Assembly: GCF_009659535.1 (NCBI RefSeq)
Contig: NZ_VJZZ01000011.1
Span: 124,001-188,000 of the forward strand
DNA: 64,000 nt
Reading direction: 5' to 3'
DNA from: Aggregicoccus sp. 17bor-14
GTDB taxonomy: Bacteria; Myxococcota; Myxococcia; Myxococcales; Myxococcaceae
The notes below the pieces were generated by a model. The model had not been told where the DNA came from. It worked only from the letters and a program-made list of their open reading frames with translations, and ran no database searches. Below, in pieces: positions 54,998-64,000 of this stretch. The translations under genes were made by a program, and so were the position numbers. How positions within the stretch are numbered: position 1 is the stretch's first letter; each line of letters starts with the position of its first letter.

Positions 54998-56929
54998 CTA
55001 GACGTCCAGCTCCTCGACGGTGGCGGCGCGGTCCATGATGAACTTGAAGCGCGCGCTCACGTCCTTGCCCAGCAGCTCGTTGATGACGCGGTCGGTCTCC
55101 AGCTCGTTGTCGATGGTGACCTTGAGCGCCATGCGATTCTTGGGGTCGAGCGTGGTCATCTTCAGCTCGTCCGCGGTCATCTCGCCCAGACCCTTGAAGC
55201 GCATGATGCTGGGCTTGGCGTTGCCCTTGGCCTTCTCGCGGATGATGCGGTCGCGGTCGGCCTCGTCCAGCGCCCAGTAGGTCTCCTTGCCGATGTCCAC
55301 GCGGTACAGCGGCGGCTGCGCGATGTACACGCTGCCGTTGGTGATGAGCCCGCGCAGGTGCCGGTAGAAGAAGGTGAGCAGCAGGGTCGCGATGTGGTGG
55401 CCGTCGCTGTCCGCGTCCATCAGCAGGAAGATGCGGCCGTAGCGCAGCTTCGTCGCGTCGAAGTCCTTGCCGATGCCGCAGCCCAGCGCGCTCACGATGT
55501 CCGTGAGCTCCTTGTTGCCCGCCACCTTGTCCGTGCTGGCCTGCTCGGCGTTGAGCACCTTGCCGCGCAAGGGGAGGATGGCCTGGGTGCGCCGGTCGCG
55601 GCCCTGCTTCGCGGAGCCACCTGCCGAGTCGCCCTCCACGATGAACAGCTCGCTGAGGCCGGGGTCGGTGCTCGAGCAGTCCGCGAGCTTGCCGGGCAGG
55701 TTCATCCGGTGGCTCACGGCCGTCTTGCGGCTCACCGCGGCGCTCGCCGCACGGCTCGCCTCGCGGGCGCGCGCCGCGAGCACGATGCGCGCGATGACAC
55801 TCTCGGCCACGCTCTTGTTGTCGTTGAGGTACTTCTCGAGCGCGGGGCGGACCACGTTGTCCACCTGGCCCGCAACCTCCGGGTTGTTCAGGCGGCCCTT
55901 GGTCTGGCCCTGGAACTGCGGCTCCACCACGTAGGTGGAGAGCAGCGCGGTGAGCCCCTCGCGGATGTCCTCCGCGGTGAGCGTTACGCCCTTGGGCGAG
56001 AGGTTGTGCGTCTCGATGTAGTTGCGCACCGCCTTCACCACGGCCGAGCGCAGGCCGGCCTCGTGGGTACCGCCCTGGGCGGTGGGGATGCCGTTCACGT
56101 ACGAGCGGATGGACTCGTCCGTGGACTCGGTCCACACCAGCGCGCACTCCAGCCGCACGCCGTTGTCGCGCGAGAGGTAGAAGCCGGTGGTGCCCGCCGG
56201 GACCACGGCCTTGCCGCGCTCGGTGACCACCTTGGTCAGGTACTCGGCGAGGCCGCCGTCGTGCTTGTAGGTGACCTCCTCCACCGGGTGGGCCGTCTCG
56301 TTGCGGAAGACGACCGTCATGCCCTTGTGCAGGTAGCTCTTCGCCTCGAGCCGCTCGCGCACCTCGTCCGCGTCGAACTTCAGCTTCTCGCCGAAGATCT
56401 CCGGGTCCGGGGTGAAGGTGGTCGAGGTGCCGGTGCCGCGGCAGGGCCCCTCCACCTTGAGCTGGCTGGTCGCGCGGCCGCGCGCGTAGTGCTGCACGTG
56501 GCGCTTGCCGTCGCGCTTGATCTCCACGAGCAGCTTGCTCGCGAGCGCGTTCACCACCGAGCTGCCCACGCCGTGCAGACCGCCCGAGTGGATGTAGTTG
56601 CCCTGCTCGAACTTGCCGCCCGCGTGCAGGGTGGTGAGGATCACCTCCACCGCCGGCTTCTTGTGCTTGGGCATGATGTCGACGGGGATGCCGCGCCCGT
56701 CGTCCGTCACCGTGACGGTCTTGCCGTCCTTGTGGATGGTGACCTCCACGGTGGACGCGTAGCCGTTGATGACCTCGTCCACCGAGTTGTCGAGGATCTC
56801 CCACAGCAGGTGGTGGTAGCCCGTCGCGTCGGTGCCGCCGATGTACATCGCGGGGCGCTTGCGCACCGGGTCCAGGCCCTCGAGGACCTGGATGTCTGCG
56901 CCCGTGTAGCTGGTCTTCTTCGTCGCCAT
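54998..56929 (-). CDS. parE: Type IIA topoisomerase subunit B (ParE-like)
   Basis: 643 residues (E. coli ParE 630). GHKL ATPase domain: [48 protein letters not shown], and [22 protein letters not shown] domain: [34 protein letters not shown], and [20 protein letters not shown]. It lacks the large insert of gram-negative GyrB, and the neighbour is a ParC-like subunit A, so it is called ParE; a gyrase role is not excluded. It follows parC by nine bases. Confidence 0.9.
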   Translation of the reverse strand: MATKKTSYTGADIQVLEGLDPVRKRPAMYIGGTDATGYHHLLWEILDNSVDEVINGYASTVEVTIHKDGKTVTVTDDGRGIPVDIMPKHKKPAVEVILTTLHAGGKFEQGNYIHSGGLHGVGSSVVNALASKLLVEIKRDGKRHVQHYARGRATSQLKVEGPCRGTGTSTTFTPDPEIFGEKLKFDADEVRERLEAKSYLHKGMTVVFRNETAHPVEEVTYKHDGGLAEYLTKVVTERGKAVVPAGTTGFYLSRDNGVRLECALVWTESTDESIRSYVNGIPTAQGGTHEAGLRSAVVKAVRNYIETHNLSPKGVTLTAEDIREGLTALLSTYVVEPQFQGQTKGRLNNPEVAGQVDNVVRPALEKYLNDNKSVAESVIARIVLAARAREASRAASAAVSRKTAVSHRMNLPGKLADCSSTDPGLSELFIVEGDSAGGSAKQGRDRRTQAILPLRGKVLNAEQASTDKVAGNKELTDIVSALGCGIGKDFDATKLRYGRIFLLMDADSDGHHIATLLLTFFYRHLRGLITNGSVYIAQPPLYRVDIGKETYWALDEADRDRIIREKAKGNAKPSIMRFKGLGEMTADELKMTTLDPKNRMALKVTIDNELETDRVINELLGKDVSARFKFIMDRAATVEELDV

Positions 56930-56938
56930 GGCTTCGGG

Positions 56939-59335
<2,397 letters not shown>

Positions 59336-59692
59336 GAGTTCTGAAGGCTGAAGGGAGGACTGCCCGCCACCCGAACGCGGCGCGCAGCTTGCGCAGTCCG
59401 CGCCCCGGAGGGCCGGCAGCTCAGTGTGGCCGGCGGACTACCACGCCGGGTGGCCAAAGGGAACGAATACGGGGGGTTAAGCCGTCTCGGTACGAGCAAT
59501 ACTGTAATTACGTTCAGGGTCTGACACCACGAAATCACAGGCTTTTTCCCCTTCGGGACGCCTGCCTGCCCGCCCCCACGGCGCGTGCGGGAAACGGGCA
59601 GCCGGGGGCGGAAGAGGGGCTCCCCGGCGACCGCCGGGAGGTGCAGAGTTACCCACCTTCGCCCGTCGCCCAGGAGCCTTCAAGGAGCCCCC
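59336..59692. other. Divergent intergenic region (parC / MBL gene)
   Basis: 357 bases. A relatively AT-rich island at about 59478-59560 (CAATACTGTAATTACG, CACGAAATCACAGGC) stands out from the GC-rich surroundings and is the likely promoter zone for parC, but I could not fix -35/-10 pairs. GCCGGC occurs as a spaced repeat at 59412-59417 and 59429-59434. No gene is evident. Confidence 0.5.
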
Positions 59693-60370
59693 ATGAGCCC
59701 CCCGCCGAGCCCGCAGACCCCGCTCTACACCCGCCAGCTCAAGCTCGGCCCCATGGACAACTTCGTCTACCTGGTGGGCGCGGCGGACGCGCCCGAGGTG
59801 CTGGTGGTGGACCCGGCCTGGGACGTGCCGGCCATCGAGCGCGCGCTGCAGGAGGACGGCAAGCGGCTGGTGGGGGCCTTCGTGAGCCACTGCCACAAGG
59901 ACCACATCAACGGCCTGGGCGAGCTGCTCTGCCGCCACGACGTGCCGGTGTATGCGCAGCGCGAGGAGGTGGACTTCTCGCCGGACCTGCGCGAGCACGC
60001 GGGCGCCCTCAAGCCCCTCTCGCCGGGAGACACGCTGCAGGTGGGCCCGCGCGCCTTCCGCGCCCTACACACGCCCGGGCACACGCCGGGCTCGCAGTGC
60101 CTGCACGCGGAGGACGCGCTGGTGAGCGGCGACACCGTCTTCATCAACGGCTGCGGCCGCTGCGACCTGCGCGGCGGAGACCCCGAGGCCATGTACAGGA
60201 GCCTCACCGGCGTGCTGGGAAGGCTGCCGGACGGCACGCGCCTGCTGCCCGGCCACGACTACGCGGACGTGCCCGTGGCGCCCCTCTCCGACGTGCGCGC
60301 GAAGAACCCGTACTTCGGCTTCCCGGACGTGGCCTCCTTCGTCGCGTTCCGCATGCGCCCGCGGCGCTAG
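59693..60370 (+). CDS. MBL-fold metallohydrolase, glyoxalase II-like
   Basis: 225 residues. Zinc-binding SHCHKDHINGLGE (HxHxDH, 66-71), then HTPGHTPGS, VSGDTVFINGCGRCDL, and LLPGHDYAD. The GCGRCDL stretch is like that of persulfide dioxygenases (ETHE1 GCGRTDF type), so it may act on glutathione persulfide or a thioester; a glyoxalase II role is less likely. Only one zinc or Fe site can be judged by sequence. AAGGAG lies five bases before ATG 59693. Cytoplasmic. Confidence 0.87.
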   Translation: MSPPPSPQTPLYTRQLKLGPMDNFVYLVGAADAPEVLVVDPAWDVPAIERALQEDGKRLVGAFVSHCHKDHINGLGELLCRHDVPVYAQREEVDFSPDLREHAGALKPLSPGDTLQVGPRAFRALHTPGHTPGSQCLHAEDALVSGDTVFINGCGRCDLRGGDPEAMYRSLTGVLGRLPDGTRLLPGHDYADVPVAPLSDVRAKNPYFGFPDVASFVAFRMRPRR

Positions 60371-60701
60371 CCGGGGCGTAGAGGGCTGTAGCGCAGCAGC
60401 GCCCCGTGCGGGTCGGCGAGCGACCGAGCCACGTGGGCGCAGGTACGCCTCGTGCCGCATGTGCCGCACTCACGGACGCGTAACCCCCCGCGCTCTCTCG
60501 CGTGAGACTTGCGCGCACCTGCACTCGCGCAACCGAGTTGCACTATTCCTCCGGGCCTACATTGACCCGGCGTGAGTCCGCGATGACACTCGCTCGCGTT
60601 GTGTGGGGCGGGTGCAAGCACCTTCGATTTCACACCTGAGCAGCTGACCCGGAAGCGCGCGGAGAGGCCCCGCCGCGAGTGCGCTGGGAGGGGACATTCG
60701 A
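60371..60701. other. Intergenic region before the deiminase-like gene
   Basis: 331 bases. GGGGCG (60373-60378) and CGCCCC (60400-60405) could make a weak end hairpin for the MBL gene. GGTCG-GCGAG-CGACC is another short hairpin. Around 60535-60570 the sequence is AT-richer (TTGCACTATTCCTCC, CTACATTGACC), the likely promoter zone, but spacing does not fit sigma70. No tRNA, no convincing small gene. Confidence 0.45.
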
Positions 60702-62036
60702 ATGAAGCGGTGGATGAGCGGTTGGCTTGCGGCCTCGGCCCTGGTTGCGACTGCGTGTGGTCCCACGGACGAGTCCGAGCTCGCGCAGGACGCGCGCGTG
60801 ACCGCGCAGGAGGCCACGGGCACCGACCAGGTGCTGCCGCGCTGGGAGACGGCGCAGGAGCGCCAGGTCAGCGCGATGGCCGCGGGCGACGCGTTCTGGG
60901 CCTGGCAGTGCGACCCGAGCACCTACCAGTTCACCTCGGTCGGTACGGGCGCGCGCTTCCCCACCGAGGCCGAGAGCACCACGGGCGTGCTCATCGGCTG
61001 GCCGGACTACGGCTGCACCGTGCCGGAGCTCGCCGGCCTGGTGAAGGCGGGCCTGCAGGGCAACACCCAGGTGAGCATCCTCACCGCGCCCAACAACAAC
61101 AACGGCGTGACCAGCTGCCTGCGCCGCGCGGGCCTCACCGACGCGCAGCTCGCGCGCGTGGAGTACGTGCCGGTGGACGTGGACTCCGTGTGGATCCGCG
61201 ATTACGGCCCGGAGATCCTCACGAAGACGGACGGCAGCCGCCGCTTCGTGGACATGAGCTACTACCCCGTCACCTCCAGCACCTGCAGCAACATGCAGGG
61301 GCGCGTGCGTGACGACGCCTCGCCCACCCGCCTCGCGGCGCAGTGGAACGCCGAGGTGGTGCGTCCCAAGCTGCGCCTCGAGGGCGGCAACCTGCAGACG
61401 GACGGCAAGGGCACCTGCTTCCGCGCGCAGCGCAACGCCGAGGCGCGCAACAACTTCAGCGAGTGGCAGTACACCCCGGACGAGCTGAACGAGGTCATCG
61501 GCGCCGCGCACAACTGCAAGGTGCAGGTGATGGAGTCGCTGGTGGGCGGCGTCATCGACCACATCGACATGTTCATGACGGTCATCTCGTCGAAGACCAT
61601 CCTCGTGGGTCAGTACGACCCGGCGGATGACGCGACCAACGCGGCCATCCTGGACCGCAACGCGGCCAAGCTCGCCGGCCTCGGCTACCGCGTGGTGCGC
61701 GTGCCCATGCCCAAGACCTACTGCCGCAAGGTGCTCGCCGGCTGCTACGGCCAGGAGCAGCAGGTGCAGGCCTGCGACGGCACCAACGAGCGCGTGTGGG
61801 CCACGTACATGAACAGCATCCGCCTGGGCAACGTGCTGGCGGTGCCGGTGTTCAAGTGGGTGCCGGCGGCCGACAAGGCCACCGTCGCGGCGCAGGAGGC
61901 GAAGGCGCTCTCCATCTACCAGTCGGAGATGGACCGCGAGTTCGGCAAGAACAAGGTCAAGGTCGTGACCATCCAGGGCGACGGCCTCATCCCCTGCCAG
62001 GGCTCGCTGCACTGCACGACGATGACCTACAAGTAG
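60702..62036 (+). CDS. Exported peptidyl-arginine/agmatine deiminase-like enzyme
   Basis: 444 residues; the signal peptide ends in ATAC (Cys19), a possible lipobox. The guanidine-modifying (PAD_porph/agmatine deiminase) fold is shown by VDSVWIRDYGPEI (Asp), LRLEGGNLQTDGKGTC, VIDHIDMFMTVI (His) and GSLHCTTMTYK, whose Cys438 is the nucleophile. Family members convert arginine or agmatine guanidine to urea-type products with ammonia release. Agmatine deiminases are cytoplasmic, so export suggests a peptide or extracellular substrate, as in Porphyromonas PPAD. GGAGGGG before ATG 60702. A strong terminator follows. Confidence 0.88.
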   Translation: MKRWMSGWLAASALVATACGPTDESELAQDARVTAQEATGTDQVLPRWETAQERQVSAMAAGDAFWAWQCDPSTYQFTSVGTGARFPTEAESTTGVLIGWPDYGCTVPELAGLVKAGLQGNTQVSILTAPNNNNGVTSCLRRAGLTDAQLARVEYVPVDVDSVWIRDYGPEILTKTDGSRRFVDMSYYPVTSSTCSNMQGRVRDDASPTRLAAQWNAEVVRPKLRLEGGNLQTDGKGTCFRAQRNAEARNNFSEWQYTPDELNEVIGAAHNCKVQVMESLVGGVIDHIDMFMTVISSKTILVGQYDPADDATNAAILDRNAAKLAGLGYRVVRVPMPKTYCRKVLAGCYGQEQQVQACDGTNERVWATYMNSIRLGNVLAVPVFKWVPAADKATVAAQEAKALSIYQSEMDREFGKNKVKVVTIQGDGLIPCQGSLHCTTMTYK

Positions 62037-62063
62037 ACGGCAGCTCCGGCTGCTGAAGTGGGG

Positions 62064-62107
62064 AAGGGCGCGCAGGGACCTCCGGGTTCCGCGCGCCCTT
62101 CGCCTTT
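62064..62107 (+). terminator. Rho-independent terminator
   Basis: AAGGGCGCGC and GCGCGCCCTT, a perfect 10-bp stem with a 17-base loop, followed by CGCCTTTTTG. The only hairpin in this window with a clear U-tract. Located 28 bases past the deiminase-like gene. Confidence 0.8.
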
Positions 62108-62241
62108 TTGCCAAGCAGGCAGGCGAGCGCGCCGCCACGTGCCGGCCCGTGCGCCCCCGGCTGCCTGCCGGGCGGGAGCGCGGTGCTTACTCCTTGGGGA
62201 ACGCGACGTACGACACACCGAAGCCCCAGGGAGGCTGCACC

Positions 62242-62451
62242 ATGAGCGACAAGGACACGCTGTTCCCGGACAAGAAGGCCCCGCACGAGGTGCCCGCCGC
62301 ACCGCGCACCCCTGCGCGCGAGGGCGACGCAGAGGCGCCGGTGATCCGCCCGCAGGAGGGGCCCGCGGGCACGCCCGGCGAGAGCGACGACGGGCGCGTC
62401 ATCAAGCCGCAGCCCGTGCGCGACCCGTACCCCGGCGTGAAGGTGTTCTAG
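62242..62451 (+). CDS. Small hypothetical protein rich in Pro, Glu and Asp
   Basis: 69 residues, probably disordered: PDKKAPHEVPAAPRTPAREG, then VIRPQEGPAGTPGESDDGRVIKPQPVRDP. The repeated VI(R/K)PQ element is notable. GGGAGG lies seven bases before ATG 62242. It overlaps the convergent M50B-like gene by CTAG. No family recognised. Confidence 0.7.
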   Translation: MSDKDTLFPDKKAPHEVPAAPRTPAREGDAEAPVIRPQEGPAGTPGESDDGRVIKPQPVRDPYPGVKVF

Positions 62452-63194
62452 ACGGCGCCCCGCCCGCGGGGACGGCGCGCGGCAGCCGGCAGGCTGCCGC
62501 GCTCGGCGCCGCCCCGCAGGCACGCGCGCACGGCGAGCGCGAGCAGCAGCGCGCCGAGCCCCGTCCACAGCACCGCCCACAGCACGGCGGGCACGTGGGT
62601 GAGCTGCGCGAGCAGGGCCGCGTCGCTCTGGTCGCGGGTCGCGGCGCTCCACAGGTCGTCGCGCAGGTCGAAGAGCGCGTAGAGCGCGGTGAAGGCCGCG
62701 AGGAAGAGGTTGAGCGCGTCCACGGCGCCGTCCGGAAGCAGCCGCGCCGCGAGCGCGAGCCCGAGCGCCATCACGCCGCAGAAGAGCAGGGTGAAGGGGT
62801 CTCCCGCGTACAGGAGGCCCATCGCCGCGAGCCACCCGCACGCGGCCACCAGCACCGCGCGCCGCAGCCGGAAGCGGAAGGTGGCGAGCAGGAGCAGCGC
62901 ACCGGCCACCGCGCTGCCCACATAGCCCGCCGAGTACACGGCCACCGCACGGAAGAAGCCCGGCGGCACGCGCGAGAGACAGGCCCCCGACTCGTCCAGC
63001 GCCACGTGCACCCGGTCCACCTGCCCGCCCATGAACAGGGTGGCCAGCGCGTGCCCGCTCTCGTGCATCATCACCACCAGCAGCTTGAGCGGCGCGAGCA
63101 GGGGCGAGTCCCAGAAGTACCAGCCCACCGCGAGGCAGAGCAGCAGCGCGCCCAGCCGCACCGGGTCCAGCCTTCCTCCGCTCGCGGTCCGCAT
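62448..63194 (-). CDS. M50B-like membrane metalloprotease
   Basis: 248 residues with five or six membrane segments. The first helices end in VVMMHESGHALATLF, an HExxH with His44, Glu45 and His48, followed by GGQVDRVHVALDESGACLSRV, which is the peptidase M50B-like pattern (HExGHAL...GG). A third ligand, probably the aspartate of a later helix (LLPDGAVDALNLF), fits. Site-2-protease relatives cut membrane-buried substrates, but the M50B-like branch is uncharacterised. Arg/Pro-rich C-terminal tail. ATG 63194. Confidence 0.8.
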   Translation of the reverse strand: MRTASGGRLDPVRLGALLLCLAVGWYFWDSPLLAPLKLLVVMMHESGHALATLFMGGQVDRVHVALDESGACLSRVPPGFFRAVAVYSAGYVGSAVAGALLLLATFRFRLRRAVLVAACGWLAAMGLLYAGDPFTLLFCGVMALGLALAARLLPDGAVDALNLFLAAFTALYALFDLRDDLWSAATRDQSDAALLAQLTHVPAVLWAVLWTGLGALLLALAVRACLRGGAERGSLPAAARRPRGRGAV

Positions 63195-63290
63195 CGGTTG
63201 CGCCTCCCGGGCTGCTGCCCCTCTCACCTCTCCACGAACGGCGGCTCGCGTCAATTGCAGGCCGCCCCTGCAGAGGGTAGGGATCGCGTC

Positions 63291-64000
63291 ATGACCAAGA
63301 CCCTCGTTCTGGCACTGGCCCTGGCGGCCTCCCCCGCGCTCGCGGTGGAGGGGAAGTGGACCCCGCAGCAGGTCCTCGAGCTGTCTCCTGCGTGGCTCAA
63401 GGCGCAGGGGCTGCAGGTGTCCCCGCAGCGGCTCTGGGATCCCAAGCGGGGCACCGGCCTGCTCGCGGCGACGGTGAACACCGGCGGCTGCTCCGGCTCG
63501 TTCATCTCGGGCACCGGCCTCATCATCACCAACCACCACTGCGCCTTCGGCATCATCCAGGAGCACAGCACCAGCGGGAAGGACCTCATCACCCAGGGCT
63601 TCCTCGCCCAGAGCCGCGAGCAGGAGCTGCCGGGCAAGGGCGCGCGCGTGCAGGTGCCGCGCAGCTTCACGGACGTGACGAAGCAGGTGCTCGCCGCGGT
63701 GCCCGCGGGCGCCACGGACGCGCAGCGCTTCAAGGCCATCGAGGGCAAGCAGAAGCAGCTGGTGGCCGACTGCGAGAAGCGCCCCGCCACGCGCTGCCAG
63801 GTGGCGGTGTTCGACGGCGGGCTCACCTACACGCTCATCGACGCGGTGGAGCTCAAGGACGTGCGCCTCGTGTACGCGCCGCCGCGCGCCGTGGGCGAGT
63901 ACGGCGGCGAGGAGGACAACTGGATGTGGCCGCGCCACACCGGTGACTTCTCCATCATCCGCGCCTACACCGCGCCGGATGGCTCGAGCGCCCCGTTCAG
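63291..64000 (+). CDS. S46-family dipeptidyl-peptidase (partial, 3' end beyond window)
   Basis: 236 codons are visible of about 700 in the family. Signal peptide (1-18). The N-terminal half of a chymotrypsin-like fold: WTPQQVLELSPAWLKAQG, GGCSGSFISGTGLIITNHHCAFG with the catalytic histidine (His83 by alignment to NHHC), and GEYGGEEDNWMWPRHTGDF with the catalytic Asp219. The catalytic serine is off the right edge. DPP7/DPP11 relatives remove dipeptides from imported or environmental oligopeptides in the periplasm, which fits a predator. Confidence 0.92.
   Translation, partial: MTKTLVLALALAASPALAVEGKWTPQQVLELSPAWLKAQGLQVSPQRLWDPKRGTGLLAATVNTGGCSGSFISGTGLIITNHHCAFGIIQEHSTSGKDLITQGFLAQSREQELPGKGARVQVPRSFTDVTKQVLAAVPAGATDAQRFKAIEGKQKQLVADCEKRPATRCQVAVFDGGLTYTLIDAVELKDVRLVYAPPRAVGEYGGEEDNWMWPRHTGDFSIIRAYTAPDGSSAPF

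Noticed and set aside
60367-60633. 88-codon minus-strand frame in the gap before the deiminase-like gene
   Set aside because: No ribosome binding site, unusual composition and no plausible domain.

Overview
The window is a very G+C-rich chromosomal segment, dense with genes on both strands. Several features point to a myxobacterium, most likely family Myxococcaceae. These are a protein resembling the Myxococcus-restricted TIGR02265/DUF2378 paralogous family (48133-48750), an EF-G of the spirochaete/planctomycete/delta-proteobacteria (mitochondrial-like) type, a three-gene piece of a flagellar/type III export ATPase complex without other flagellar genes, and a very large number of predicted lipoproteins and secreted proteins. 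I saw no tRNA, rRNA, CRISPR array, prophage or insertion sequence.

Left part (1-11.6 kb): the 5' part of fusA, an NTF2-like protein, sthA transhydrogenase, an RsuA-type pseudouridine synthase, a TrmJ-type tRNA methyltransferase, a GNAT acetyltransferase, a MazG-like pyrophosphohydrolase, two tandem paralogous lipoproteins, and a 57-residue protein with six CxC motifs (metallothionein-like) behind a possible ECF-sigma promoter.

Envelope-rich centre (11.9-39 kb): an alpha-2-macroglobulin lipoprotein with an intact CIEQ thioester, coupled to pbpC; a CotH-like lipoprotein; a metalloprotease/beta-propeller/outer-membrane-barrel fusion; an LVIVD-repeat lipoprotein overlapping an EAL phosphodiesterase; an amine oxidase; and a five-gene operon of an ABC ATPase, two FtsX-type permeases, a LolA-like sorting protein and a beta-barrel protein, which looks like a trans-envelope lipid or lipoprotein export route.

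Right part (39-64 kb): the sctL-sctN-sctO mini-operon; small lipoproteins; hppA membrane pyrophosphatase of the K+-dependent type; a stand-alone receiver protein; an isopenicillin-N-synthase-like oxygenase; a TPR lipoprotein; rho with a long Arg/Gln-rich N-terminal extension; an SppA peptidase fused to an N-terminal beta-barrel-like domain; an FKBP lipoprotein; a PEGA protein with duplicated C-terminal DPLD motifs; a parC-parE operon; an MBL-fold hydrolase; an exported peptidyl-arginine-deiminase-like enzyme; an M50B-like membrane protease; and the start of an S46 dipeptidyl-peptidase.

Many genes are packed with overlapping starts and stops, and several convergent pairs share one CTAG as both stop codons. 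Non-coding gaps are short. They carry strong GC-rich hairpins (mostly without a U-tract), three promoters that look sigma70-like, one possible ECF promoter, and two near-perfect 22-bp palindromes between divergent genes.
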